NCBI RefSeq assembly: GCF_001547525.1
Contig: NZ_LNJP01000003.1
Location: forward strand, 310,001 to 374,000
From: Burkholderia anthina
GTDB taxonomy: Bacteria; Pseudomonadota; Gammaproteobacteria; Burkholderiales; Burkholderiaceae
Length of the DNA stretch: 64,000 nt
Direction: 5' to 3'
Positions 37,570-46,295 of this stretch are shown here, one piece after another. The position numbers were made by a program, and so were the translations under genes. Below the pieces are notes generated by a model. That model was not told where the DNA came from. It made no database searches and saw nothing but the letters and a program-made list of their open reading frames with translations. Every line of letters starts with the position of its first letter. Position 1 is the stretch's first letter.

Positions 37570-38958
37570 ATGCAACCCGCCTCCTCCGCCCAATCCGCCT
37601 CCCGCGGCGCCGACGCCGCAGAATCGGCCCGCGACCTCGTCTACGGCCCGAACGACCGGCCGGCGCCGATGGTCGCCTTCGTCGCGGCGCTCCAGCACCT
37701 GCTGGCGATCATCGTGCCGATCGTCACGCCCGGCCTGCTGATCTGCCAGGCGCTCGGCGTGTCCAGCCGCGATACGACCCTGATCGTGTCGATGTCGCTG
37801 GTGATTTCCGGCATCGCCACCTTCGTCCAGTGCAAGCGCTTCGGCCCGCTGGGCGCCGGCCTGCTGATCGTCCAGGGCACCAGCTTCAACTTCGTCGGCC
37901 CGCTGATCGCCGGCGGCAGCCTGATGGTCAAGCAGGGCACGCCGGTCGAGACCGTGATGGCCGCGATCTTCGGCGTCGTGATCGCCGGGTCGTTCGTCGA
38001 GATGGGCGTGTCGCGCATCCTGCCGTTCGTGAAGCGCCTGATCACGCCGCTCGTCACCGGCATTGTCGTGCTGCTGATCGGCCTCACGCTGATCAAGGTC
38101 GGCCTGATCAGCATGGGCGGCGGCTACGGCGCGATGGCCAAGGGCACGTTCGCGAGCGCCGAGAACCTGACGCTGTCGGGCCTCGTGCTCGGCACGATCA
38201 TCCTGCTGAACCGCGTGCCGGTCGTGTGGGTGCGCAGCACCGCGCTCGTCATCGCGCTCGCGATCGGCTATCTCGCCGCCGCGTTCCTGGGCCGCCTCGA
38301 CTTCACCGGCATGCATCAGGCCGCGCTGTTCCAGGTGCCGACGCCGCTGCACTTCGGCATCGGCTTCTCGTGGGCGCTGTTCGTGCCGATGCTGATCATC
38401 TACCTCGTGACGTCGCTCGAGGCGATCGGCGACGTGACGGCCACCAGCAAGATCTCGAACGAGCCGGTCGAAGGGCCGGTGTGGATGCAGCGGATCAAGG
38501 GCGGCGTGCTCGTGAACGGCGCGAACTCTCTGCTGGCCGGCGTGTTCAATACGTTCCCGAGCTCGGTATTCGCGCAGAACAACGGCGTGATCCAGATCAC
38601 CGGCGTCGCGAGCCGTCACGTCGGCATCTGGATCGCGGGGATGCTGGTGGTGCTCGGCCTGTTCCCGGTCGTTGCCGGCGTGCTGCAAGCCGTGCCCGAG
38701 CCCGTGCTCGGCGGTGCGGCGATGGTGATGTTCGGCGCCGTGGCCGCATCGGGCATCAACATCCTCGCGGGCATCCACCTCGACCGTCGCGCGCTGCTGA
38801 TCATCGCGGTGTCGCTGGCGCTCGGCCTCGGCGTATCGCAGGTGCCGGACATCCTGAACAGCCTGCCGCATGCGCTGAAGAACGTGCTGGAATCGGGCGT
38901 GGCGACGGGCGGTATCTGCGCGCTCGTGATGAACTGGTTCCTGCCGGAAAAGAAGTAA
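37570..38958 (+). CDS. NCS2-family xanthine/uracil permease
   Basis: Proton-coupled purine or pyrimidine importer of the NAT/NCS2 family, 462 aa with about 12-14 helices. The NAT signature Q-N-N-G-V-I-Q-I-T-G is present. The preceding E-A-I-G-D-V-T-A-T segment carries the conserved Glu of the substrate site. The sequence is closest in appearance to the XanQ/UacT (xanthine/uric acid) side, but cargo cannot be settled. It is transcribed alone and ends in a hairpin. Confidence 0.9.
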   Translation: MQPASSAQSASRGADAAESARDLVYGPNDRPAPMVAFVAALQHLLAIIVPIVTPGLLICQALGVSSRDTTLIVSMSLVISGIATFVQCKRFGPLGAGLLIVQGTSFNFVGPLIAGGSLMVKQGTPVETVMAAIFGVVIAGSFVEMGVSRILPFVKRLITPLVTGIVVLLIGLTLIKVGLISMGGGYGAMAKGTFASAENLTLSGLVLGTIILLNRVPVVWVRSTALVIALAIGYLAAAFLGRLDFTGMHQAALFQVPTPLHFGIGFSWALFVPMLIIYLVTSLEAIGDVTATSKISNEPVEGPVWMQRIKGGVLVNGANSLLAGVFNTFPSSVFAQNNGVIQITGVASRHVGIWIAGMLVVLGLFPVVAGVLQAVPEPVLGGAAMVMFGAVAASGINILAGIHLDRRALLIIAVSLALGLGVSQVPDILNSLPHALKNVLESGVATGGICALVMNWFLPEKK

Positions 38959-38963
38959 CCGAA

Positions 38964-38987
38964 CGCACCGTGCGGCGGCGCGGTGCG
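38964..38987 (+). terminator. Hairpin after NCS2 permease
   Basis: A 7-bp stem (CGCACCG / CGGTGCG) with a 10-nt GC loop begins 5 bp after the stop. There is no T-run. Confidence 0.4.
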
Positions 38988-39127
38988 CGTGGCGGGCCGC
39001 CCCGCGCCGACGCGGCGTCCCGCGCGCCCGGCCCCGTCGCGCAGCCGTCGGCCACGCGACGAAGACCGTTCATCCAGCCCGATCGGCGCCGCTTGGCCGA
39101 ACGATCGACGCTGGTTAGAATGGCGCC

Positions 39128-39553
39128 ATGCCCCGAACGCCAGCGCCCAACACTGCCGCCGAAGCGAGCGCCGTCCCGATCAAGGAGCGCGCGACGGTCG
39201 TCTGCTACCGCGGCGAGCACGTCTTGCTCGTCGCGCGTGCGTCGTCGCGCTGGGCGCTGCCCGGCGGCACGATCAAGCGCGGGGAGACGCCGCTCGAAGC
39301 CGCGCATCGCGAGTTGCGCGAAGAAACCGGCATGACGGGCCACGATCTCGTGTACGCGATGCAGTTCACCGGGCTCGCGAAAATCCATCACGTGTTCTTC
39401 GCGGAAGTCGGCCCGGACCATACGCCGCAAGCGAACAACGAGATCGAGAAATGCAGGTGGTTTCCGATCGAAGGCGTCGAGGCACTGCGCGCGAGCATCC
39501 CGACGAAACGCATCGTCGAACTCGTCTACAACCACGAAATCCGCAACGCATAG
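39128..39553 (+). CDS. Nudix hydrolase
   Basis: 141 aa cytosolic pyrophosphohydrolase. The Nudix box matches the consensus exactly: G47, E53, R61-E62-L63, E65-E66, G68-M69. The surrounding beta strands (R-A-T-V-V-C-Y, R-W-A-L-P-G-G-T) are standard. The nucleotide or dinucleotide substrate cannot be inferred. The Met at 39128 begins the only plausible start, with GAATGG upstream and no strong Shine-Dalgarno. Confidence 0.88.
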   Translation: MPRTPAPNTAAEASAVPIKERATVVCYRGEHVLLVARASSRWALPGGTIKRGETPLEAAHRELREETGMTGHDLVYAMQFTGLAKIHHVFFAEVGPDHTPQANNEIEKCRWFPIEGVEALRASIPTKRIVELVYNHEIRNA

Positions 39554-39628
39554 CACGTCGAAGGCGCGGGCACGCGCGAGCCGCCGGCCCGCCGGAATCG
39601 ATTTTTTCGCGGATCGATGCGCGAACGC

Positions 39629-39841
39629 TCAGTGCAAGCGCTTTCTGCGCAATTCGTGCGTGGAATAGACGACGAGGAAGATGCCCAGCATCGCGACGCC
39701 GAACGCCATGAAGTCGTTTGCGCTTCCCGAGCCATGCAAGGACTTCGGGAGGATGCCGAGACTCAACCCCGCCACCGCGAGAAGCAATCCTGCCGCCATA
39801 CCCCACATCGGTCCGGCGGTCTTTTCGATTTTATTTTTCAT
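39629..39841 (-). CDS. Small two-helix membrane protein
   Basis: 70 aa. A Lys-rich start (M-K-N-K-I-E-K) is followed by two hydrophobic helices (about 14-33 and 45-61), separated by K-S-L-H-G-S-G-S-A-N-D-F, and a basic tail R-R-K-R-L-H. I do not recognise the family. Codon usage looks slightly less GC-biased at the start than in neighbouring genes. Confidence 0.6.
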   Translation of the reverse strand: MKNKIEKTAGPMWGMAAGLLLAVAGLSLGILPKSLHGSGSANDFMAFGVAMLGIFLVVYSTHELRRKRLH

Positions 39842-40202
39842 ACAGCACCCGTCTACGGTCAAGACCTGGTCGGTATCGGCAAAAAGCGCCGTATCTACCT
39901 TCAGTCATTCCACTATAGCCGGGAAATAATTCCCGTACGTCTAGTGCTTTTCCCGATCAAGTTTGCATGGACGCGGCCGTTGTACGGCGTCGGTGCGCGA
40001 CGCGGGCGCGGCATGATCCTGCCCGGGAGCGCGAGTATCGATGGACCGCATCGAATTCGGCGCGGCATCCGTGGAGTCGAAGCGTCGCCGCGGTGGCAAG
40101 CGCGGCATTTTCGACGGACGCAGACGCGCCGGCGGCGTTCCGTCTCTGCGTCGGCGGGCCGCAGGATCGGGAGGAATGCCGAAACGGCCGCTCGCCGTTC
40201 AA
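39842..40202. other. Intergenic region, no gene seen
   Basis: There are 361 bases between the small membrane protein and the broken LysR gene. No supported reading frame or clear repeat was found. The left 120 bases are AT-richer than the surroundings and probably hold the promoter of the membrane-protein gene. Confidence 0.4.
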
Positions 40203-41429
40203 TCAGTCTTCTCGCGCAAGTCGCAGCAAGACGTCGGCAAGGGCCCGAATTTTCGGTTGTTCCGCACGTTGCGGCGGATAGACGAGGAAGTACGACAGGC
40301 CGTCTTCAACCACCTCCTCGAACGGTGTCACCAGCGATCCGGCTCGGAGCCGGTCTCTTGCCATTCGTGGGTCGCCGATTGCAATGCCGTGCCCTTCCGT
40401 CGATGCCGCGAGCGTCAATTCGAGGGTATCGAATACGAGCCCGCGTCCCGCATCGATCTGGCGCGCGCCAACGTGATCGAGCCAGCATCGCCACTCCGCA
40501 TGGCCAGGGTCTGTTTACATATGGAACGCACATGCGAATGCCCGAAATCGCTCGTAGGGCAAGGAGTGAGAAGCGCCGTTTGGCCGCGCCAAACAAGCGA
40601 CGAGCGACGCCGCCATACGGGCGATTTCGGGCATTCCCCTGACATGATTTTTTTAATTTGGGGTTGCCACGAGAACGGCCGCTCGCCGCGTTGTGCTCCT
40701 TGCGAATACGTCAGTATTCGCGGCGTCGCACGCCTCGCGAGCGGCCGTTCTCGTGGCAACGCATGCGCGTTCCATATGTAAACAGACCCTAGGCCCCGGA
40801 TGGAGCAAATCGACCTGCGCAAGATCGGCAACGGATCGCAGCGATGTTGCCAATGCGGGCGCGCACATCGGCGTGAGCCTCTCGGGAAATAGCGCTACCG
40901 CCTCCATGCCGGTCCATTGCCCCGTGCCGCGCACGATGACGACGTCGACGTCGGACGTCGTGAAATCCGGCGTATCGTCCGCGGATGTCGAAATACGCAG
41001 CTCCGTCCCGCTCATCGCACGATGAATGTCCGGCAGCCGCGGGAGCAACCAGCGAACGGCGAACGTGGACGGCAACTTCAACGTGAGCACCGCGGTCGCC
41101 CGTGCTCGGGAATCCGCGTGCTGGACCAATTGCGTGAGCACGTCGACCGCGACCGTCAGCAGTGCATTTCCTTCCGCGGTCAACGTCAGCCCCGATACAT
41201 GGCGCACGAACAGTGCGCATCGATAATGCGTTTCCAACTGCTGTATCTGGCGGCTCACCGCGCCTTGCGTACGGCACAGATGATCCGCCGCCTTGCTGAC
41301 GCTGCCGAGCTGCGCCGCGGCGACGAACGACTGAATCGCCGCCAACGGCGGGAGCGGCCGCGTCAGGTCGGCCAGCGGATATGCATGCGCCGCATACCCG
41401 GATTGCAAATTTTTCGATTGTTCGGTCAT
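40203..41429 (-). pseudogene. LysR-family regulator interrupted by a 285-bp element
   Basis: The N-terminal part (41429-40791, 213 codons) has the HTH (I-Q-S-F-V-A-A-A-Q-L-G-S-V-S-K-A-A) and effector domain up to L-L-H-P-G-P. The C-terminal part (40505-40203) resumes in frame as G-H-A-E-W-R-C-W-L-D-H-V-G and ends A-R-E-D. Removing 40506-40790 restores a continuous frame of about 313 aa, the normal LysR length. With the insert, translation stops at 40653 (258 aa, missing the last third of the effector domain). It is divergent from the SnoaL-like gene at 41513, its former target. Confidence 0.85.
40506..40790. mobile_element. MITE-like element with 31-bp TIRs and two large hairpins
   Basis: The terminal inverted repeats are 40506-40536 and 40760-40790 and differ at one base; the left arm starts AGGGTCTGTTTACATATGG. 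Inside are two further dyads. Hairpin 1 has a perfect 15-bp stem (AATGCCCGAAATCGC, 40537-40551 with 40621-40635), extended imperfectly and capped by a small GTTTGGC/GCCAAAC stem. Hairpin 2 has a perfect 24-bp stem (40663-40686 with 40737-40760) capped by an 8-bp stem with a GTCA loop (40702-40721). A 3-bp AGG repeat flanks it, compatible with target duplication. No transposase is encoded, so it must be moved in trans. Confidence 0.85.
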
Positions 41430-41512
41430 CGGTGCGTCGTTATCGTGCGTCTACCGGATACCCCGCTCCTACGCATAAAACGGGGGCATCAACGAATGAT
41501 CGGAGGATAATT

Positions 41513-41911
41513 TTGGGCTCAACGTCGGCATCACTCTATACGGAACAGGTTCGCACTTACCTTCGCGAGCTGGAGCGAGGCGATGTGGGCGCCATCTGCG
41601 CGCTATTCACGCCGGACGCGCGGATTTTTTCGCCGTTTCTCGGCTGGATGCACGCGGAACCCTTCTTTTCGAAGGTCGCTGCCGCATCGGGAGAAAGCAA
41701 GATTACACCGATCGATATCTGTGTCAGCACGACAGGCGCTCGACGTGCGACCGGTTACTTCATCTACGACTGGGCCCTGAAAGACGGTTCGGTGGCGCGC
41801 TTCGAGTGCGTCGACGTGTTCGAGTTCGACATCGCGGGGCTGATCGAACGGATGATCATCGTCTACGACACCCATCCGATTCGCAGTACGGTCGGCGACA
41901 AGTACGCGTGA
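41513..41911 (+). CDS. SnoaL-like (NTF2-fold) protein
   Basis: 132 aa alpha+beta barrel protein of the SnoaL/NTF2 type. It has V-R-T-Y-L-R-E-L-E-R-G-D-V, then L-F-T-P-D-A-R-I-F-S-P-F-L-G and the late beta strands V-A-R-F-E-C-V-D-V-F-E-F-D. It is probably a small isomerase/hydrolase or ligand-binding protein; substrate unknown. It starts with TTG at 41513, supported by a GGAGG Shine-Dalgarno 6 bases upstream; upstream ATGs lack one. It is divergent from the interrupted LysR gene. Confidence 0.7.
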   Translation: MGSTSASLYTEQVRTYLRELERGDVGAICALFTPDARIFSPFLGWMHAEPFFSKVAAASGESKITPIDICVSTTGARRATGYFIYDWALKDGSVARFECVDVFEFDIAGLIERMIIVYDTHPIRSTVGDKYA

Positions 41912-42014
41912 ACGAATCGATGTCGCGCGACACCGAATGCTGCATTTGCGTGGCGCTGCTCCGCCGACGGGCGATGTCGACTCGTCACACGTGGTCTGAC
42001 GCAGCCGCGCGCGG

Positions 42015-42404
42015 CTATCCACGCCCGATCGCGGGTGCTGCGAGCAGCGCCTGGGCGGTGCGCGTCGCCATCGGGTCATCGGACTTGTACGCCGCCGCGT
42101 ACGCATAGGTACGCCACGACGCATCGCCAAGCGCGTAAAGACATACCGCCGCGAGCGCCATGCCACGCGACGACAGCGTGCCGTCGCGCTCCACCCGGCG
42201 CAATTCGGTCAGCGCCTCGCCCCAGGCGCGTGCACGCACATGCCACCAGGCCAGCACCTCGCGCATTTCGCCGTTCCCGGGACGCAGCACCGCCATCGCA
42301 TCGAGCAGGTCCTGAACGTCCGAAAACGTATCCAGCGCCGCACCGGCCCACAGCACGTGCATCATCCCCGTGACGATCGCGTTGTCGCTCAACGCCTCGA
42401 TCAT
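42015..42404 (-). CDS. HrpB1/HrpK-family type III secretion protein (second copy)
   Basis: 129 aa, mainly helical TPR-like protein. The D-L-L-D-A-M-A-V-L-R-P-G-N-G-E block followed by W-W-H-V-R-A-R-A-W-G-E-A matches the D-L-E-H-L-V-E-V-L-H-L-L-R-P and W-L-H-M-V-R-E-E-W-S-E-A blocks of the HrpB1 gene at 48320. It is therefore a shorter paralogue, placed last in the same operon, 75 bp after sctT. A GGAGAAG Shine-Dalgarno precedes ATG 42404. HrpB1 proteins are periplasmic/peptidoglycan-associated assembly factors in Xanthomonas. The role of this copy is unknown. Confidence 0.72.
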   Translation of the reverse strand: MIEALSDNAIVTGMMHVLWAGAALDTFSDVQDLLDAMAVLRPGNGEMREVLAWWHVRARAWGEALTELRRVERDGTLSSRGMALAAVCLYALGDASWRTYAYAAAYKSDDPMATRTAQALLAAPAIGRG

Positions 42405-42479
42405 GTTCTTCTCCAAGCTTTTTCGGCCAATCGCCATCGGCGAACGCATACTTGCGCGCGCTCGCGCATTCACCGCGTT

Positions 42480-43295
42480 TCACTTGCCGCCCGCGAGCGC
42501 CCTCGCCTCGGCCGCGATGCCCACGAGCGACAGTTGATCGCGTACCTGATCGATGAAGATCGCCGCCATCAGCGCGAGCATCAGAATCGTGAGCGCGCCT
42601 TTCACGGGCTGCGCCAGCGACGGCAGATCGAGCTTTTGCGACACCTTCCCGGTAAAGCCGAAGCCGATGTCGATCAGCAGCAGCATCAGCATCATCGGCG
42701 TGGCCAGTTTCGCCACCGTTTCCATCAGCGAGTCGGTCTTCCCCAGCACGAACGATTCGAGTACGGCCCCCCCGGCCGGCGTGAGGTTCGCAAGCGGCCA
42801 CCAGGTATACGATTCGTAGATCGCGCCGAGCAGAAACGTCATGCCGCCCAGACACCAGAACGCCGCGATCGCGAACTGGCTCAGGAGCGTGGAAGTCAGC
42901 GACGTCTGCTGCCCCTGGCTCGGGTTCTGCATCTGCAGTTGATTGAAACCGGTCAGATCGTCGACGTACGTGCCGACGCTTTCGGCGGCCCAGAACACCG
43001 TCGACGCCGCGAAGCCGAGGCCGACGCCGATCAGCGCCTCCTTCAACCCGATGCCCACGAGCATCGTCGCATCGCCCTGCTCGAGCAGGCCGCGTTGCCC
43101 GTACGCGATGAAGCTGCCCCACAGCAGCGCCAGCGCGGTGCGCACGCGGCCTTGCACGACGTTGTCGGACGTCGGCGGAAAAATCATCATCAGGACCATC
43201 AATCGTTCACTGCAAAGGCCGAGCACGATCAAAAACCTGACCAGCTGATGGCTCGATTCGATCGATGCGAATGTAATCTCGCTCATGTCAGTCAC
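42480..43295 (-). CDS. sctT: T3S export apparatus protein SctT (HrcT)
   Basis: Inner-membrane export-gate subunit, 271 aa with about six to seven helices. It assembles with SctR and SctS into the entry portal of the secretion channel. Typical segments are R-L-M-V-L-M-M-I-F-P-P, G-L-G-F-A-A-S-T-V-F-W-A-A-E-S-V-G and the C-terminal L-T-I-L-M-L-A-L-M-A-A-I-F. An alternative start 3 codons later (M4) is equally possible. It is part of the minus-strand hrpB-type operon, between sctO and the second hrpB1-like gene. Confidence 0.92.
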   Translation of the reverse strand: MTDMSEITFASIESSHQLVRFLIVLGLCSERLMVLMMIFPPTSDNVVQGRVRTALALLWGSFIAYGQRGLLEQGDATMLVGIGLKEALIGVGLGFAASTVFWAAESVGTYVDDLTGFNQLQMQNPSQGQQTSLTSTLLSQFAIAAFWCLGGMTFLLGAIYESYTWWPLANLTPAGGAVLESFVLGKTDSLMETVAKLATPMMLMLLLIDIGFGFTGKVSQKLDLPSLAQPVKGALTILMLALMAAIFIDQVRDQLSLVGIAAEARALAGGK

Positions 43296-43337
43296 CTGTC
43301 GCTCAATGGATGCCGGCTGGCGAGCGCGCTCGCCGCT

Positions 43338-43823
43338 TCAGAACGCCGGGCCGGGCCGGCGGCTCTCCGATGTTTCCTCGTCCTGCGCGTCCTCGATCGC
43401 GAGCTCGATACCCTTGACGAGCGTGTCGCGCCGCTTGCCGTAGATGTCGATGCGGGCACGGTTGCGCAGGATCTCCGTGCGCAGCGCCCCGATCTGCGCC
43501 TCCTTCGCCGCCAGCGCCTGCCCGGCCTGCGCCGCCCGGGCCTCGAGCATCGCGTGCTGCTCGGCCGCGTGCGAGCGAAATTCGCGCAGCTTCAGATACT
43601 CGTCTGCCCGGAAGGAAACGCCGCCCAGCATCGCGTCGATCTTGCCGTCGTGCGCGACGAGCTCGGCCGCATGCGCGCGCACCGCCGCGCGGCTTTCGTC
43701 CAAGGCGTCCATGAGCGGCTGCAGCTCGCCGCGCAAACCGCCGAGCGCCGCATTGAGCTTGCGATCGAGCTGGCGGCGACGCGAGAGCACGCGCTCGAAC
43801 GCGGCAACGCGGCGGTCCTTCAT
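43338..43823 (-). CDS. sctO: T3S stalk protein SctO (HrpB7)
   Basis: 161 aa, almost wholly helical with heptads of Leu/Ala and many Arg/Glu, a long coiled-coil hairpin as in HrpB7/YscO/FliJ. The family links the ATPase hexamer to the export gate (SctV). It lies directly downstream of sctN with a 15-bp gap, as in all Hrp clusters, and the position is the main support because the family diverges strongly in sequence. Confidence 0.82.
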   Translation of the reverse strand: MKDRRVAAFERVLSRRRQLDRKLNAALGGLRGELQPLMDALDESRAAVRAHAAELVAHDGKIDAMLGGVSFRADEYLKLREFRSHAAEQHAMLEARAAQAGQALAAKEAQIGALRTEILRNRARIDIYGKRRDTLVKGIELAIEDAQDEETSESRRPGPAF

Positions 43824-43838
43824 CGCTCGCCTCCGGCA

Positions 43839-45230
43839 TCAGGACTGCACGATCTCGCCGAGGGCCGCGAGCGTGTCGCTCGGGTCGACGAGCAGATCGG
43901 TCGGTTGGCCGAGGAAAGCCCGAATCGCATCGATCTTCGCAATGGCTTCGTCGGCAAGCGCATCGGTGCCGCTCTGATACTCGCCCACCTGCAGCAGCAG
44001 TTCGACCTCCTTGTGCTTGGCCATCAGCCGCCGCACGTGCCCCGCCGCCGCCACGTGCTCGCGCGGCACCACCTGCGTCATCACGCGCGAAAGACTGCCG
44101 AGCACGTCGATCGCCGGATAGCGGTTCTGTGCCGCGATCTCGCGCGAAAGAATCATGTGGCCGTCGAGAATGCCCCGCACTTCCTCGGCGATCGGGTCGC
44201 CGCCCGATTCGTCCTCGGCCAGCACGGTGTAAAGGGCGGTGATCGAGCCGAGCTCCGAACGGCCCGCGCGCTCCAGCAGCCGCGGCAGCTCGGCGAAGAT
44301 CGACGGCGGAAAGCCGCGCCGCGTCGGCGGCTCGCCCATCGCCAGGCCGATTTCGCGCTGCGCGCGCGCAAAGCGCGTCAGCGAATCCATCATCAGCAGC
44401 ACCCGCATGCCGCGGTCGCGGAAGTATTCGGCCACCGCCGTTGCCGCATAAGCGGCCTTCGCGCGCTCGATCGACGAGCGGTCCGATGTCGCGCAGACGA
44501 CGACCGAGCGGGCCATTCCCTCCGGCCCGAGAATGTGCTCGCAGAATTCGCGCACTTCGCGGCCGCGCTCCCCGATCAACGCGATGACGTTGACGTCGCA
44601 GCGCGCCCCGCGCGCGAACATGCCCATCAACGTGCTCTTGCCGACGCCGGCCGGCGCGAAGATGCCCATGCGCTGGCCCTCGGCCAGCGTCATCATGCCG
44701 TCGACGACGCGCACGCCCGTCGGCATCGGGGTATCGATGACGGGCCGCGACATCGGATCGGGCGGATCGGCGATGACGGGCTGCCACTCGTCGCATTCGA
44801 GCGGCCCCTTGCCGTCGATCGGCTCGCCCAGGCTGTCGATCACGCGGCCGAGCAGGCGGGGGCCGATGCGCAGCGAAAGCGGACGCCGGAGTCCCACCAC
44901 GCGTGTCGCCCGGGACACGCTGCCGAGCCGGCCGAACGGCGAGAGCAGCGCGACGTCGCGCGAGAAGCCGACCACCTCGGCACGCTGCAGCAACGCGCCT
45001 TCGGGCGAACGCAGCTCGCATAGCTCGCCGAGCGTCGCGTCGAGCCCCGATACGCGTACGAGCGTGCCGATCACTTCCTGCACCTTGCCGCACGCCGCGG
45101 GTTGCGCGCGGGCGCGCAGTTCGCGCTCCATCGCCTCCATCAGCGCCGAGAAGCCGCGTACGGCCCGCGGCTGCGCGATGTGCGCCCCGCTCGCTTCGCC
45201 GGTTCCGATACTGTCCGCGCTGTCGATCAT
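43839..45230 (-). CDS. sctN: T3S ATPase SctN (HrcN)
   Basis: Cytoplasmic hexameric ATPase that unfolds substrates and releases chaperones, 463 aa. Walker A is at 192-200 (A-P-A-G-V-G-K-S-T) and Walker B at 277-283 (V-L-L-M-M-D-S), followed by [11 protein letters not shown]. The T3S-type [14 protein letters not shown] motif is also present. The first 45 residues are a longer-than-usual, poorly conserved extension that may bind SctL. Confidence 0.96.
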   Translation of the reverse strand: MIDSADSIGTGEASGAHIAQPRAVRGFSALMEAMERELRARAQPAACGKVQEVIGTLVRVSGLDATLGELCELRSPEGALLQRAEVVGFSRDVALLSPFGRLGSVSRATRVVGLRRPLSLRIGPRLLGRVIDSLGEPIDGKGPLECDEWQPVIADPPDPMSRPVIDTPMPTGVRVVDGMMTLAEGQRMGIFAPAGVGKSTLMGMFARGARCDVNVIALIGERGREVREFCEHILGPEGMARSVVVCATSDRSSIERAKAAYAATAVAEYFRDRGMRVLLMMDSLTRFARAQREIGLAMGEPPTRRGFPPSIFAELPRLLERAGRSELGSITALYTVLAEDESGGDPIAEEVRGILDGHMILSREIAAQNRYPAIDVLGSLSRVMTQVVPREHVAAAGHVRRLMAKHKEVELLLQVGEYQSGTDALADEAIAKIDAIRAFLGQPTDLLVDPSDTLAALGEIVQS

Positions 45231-45281
45231 GGCGCTCCCTTCCTTGTCATGTGTTCTTCCACGTGCCGCGCGAAGGCCGAT

Positions 45282-46295
45282 TCAGACGGACATCGCGTCG
45301 GCGTCGGCATGCGCGGCATCGGTCCAACCCTCGTCGTGCAGGTCCCCCGCCGTTTGCAGGGCCGCGGCATCGTCCTGCCAACCTTCTTCGTCGCCGAGGT
45401 TGCCGTCGCCGCCATCGCCGCCGTCGCCGCCGTCGTCCGCGCGCGCATCCGGGTCCGCCAGGTCCTCGCCGGCGCCGACGGCGTACTCGCCGATCGGCAC
45501 CTCGGCGTTGCCCGCGAAACCGGCCTGCGCGTCGACCGCTTGTGCGTCATCCCCGGGCCGCGCGTTCGGCGCCTCGCGCGATGGCTCCTCCGCCACGCTT
45601 CGCACCGCGCGCGCCAGGGCGTCGCGCATCGCCGCCAGGTGCAACGACAGGCTCGCGTCGATCGCGCCCAGGTCGGTTTCGGCGACGCATGCGCCGGGCG
45701 CCAGCGTCGCGTCGGCCGCCACGCACAGCCGCACGGCGCGCCCGGCCTCGCGCCATGCCGCGGCCGCTTCGTCGAAGGCCGCGCTCGCCGCGGCCAGATC
45801 CGACGGATGAACACGCAGATGAACGGGGCTGCCGTCGGCGACGATCCGCTCGACCGTCGCGGCCGCGCGCGCGAAAAGCGCCTTGGGACCCACCGACGCA
45901 ACGATCTGCTCGACCGCCAGCGCAACCAGTTCGGCCAGCCGGTCCTGCTGCCCGGGCGCGAGCCGGCAGGCTTCGGCGTGCGCGGCCGCCGCGCGTTCGT
46001 GCCAATCGGTCAGCCCCCGCCGCAAACCGTCGTCGTAGCCCCGCTCGGCCGCTTGCGCGAACTCGCGCATCGCACGCTCGACGAGCTCGTCCGCGCGCGC
46101 GTGGGCTTCGTCGAGCAGCACGCGGGCCTGGGCGCGCGCCGCGTCCAGCGCCTCGTCGCATTGCCGGCGCATCTCGGCGTACGCCGCATCGATCTCGACG
46201 ATCGCCGCGAGGCGTTCATGACGCAGGACGTCGCCTTCGACGCCCACGCCGAGGTCCGTGCCTTCGGCCTGCGGATTACGTAACCAGATCACCAT
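45282..46295 (-). CDS. sctL: T3S stator protein SctL (HrpB5) with acidic C-terminal extension
   Basis: Peripheral stator that anchors the ATPase to the sorting platform (HrpB5/YscL/FliH family). It is 337 aa, clearly longer than the roughly 210-250 aa usual for SctL. Residues 1-240 have the typical helical stalk (D-E-A-H-A-R-A-D-E-L-V-E-R-A) and the globular C domain (L-R-V-H-P-S-D-L). Residues about 245-337 are an added Gly/Asp-rich tail with G-G-D-G-G-D-G-G-D-G and many Glu. ATG 46295 overlaps the sctK stop by 7 nt (ATGGTGA), indicating translational coupling. Confidence 0.88.
   Translation of the reverse strand: MVIWLRNPQAEGTDLGVGVEGDVLRHERLAAIVEIDAAYAEMRRQCDEALDAARAQARVLLDEAHARADELVERAMREFAQAAERGYDDGLRRGLTDWHERAAAAHAEACRLAPGQQDRLAELVALAVEQIVASVGPKALFARAAATVERIVADGSPVHLRVHPSDLAAASAAFDEAAAAWREAGRAVRLCVAADATLAPGACVAETDLGAIDASLSLHLAAMRDALARAVRSVAEEPSREAPNARPGDDAQAVDAQAGFAGNAEVPIGEYAVGAGEDLADPDARADDGGDGGDGGDGNLGDEEGWQDDAAALQTAGDLHDEGWTDAAHADADAMSV

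Noticed and set aside
40653-40790. Coding potential inside the 285-bp element
   Set aside because: Only the read-through tail of the LysR frame; no transposase motif, and the region is made of palindromes.
40506-40790. Assigning the element to the IS5/IS402 family
   Set aside because: The TIR start resembles IS5-type ends, but the flanks do not show the expected TNA or CTAG target duplication; only a 3-bp AGG repeat is visible.
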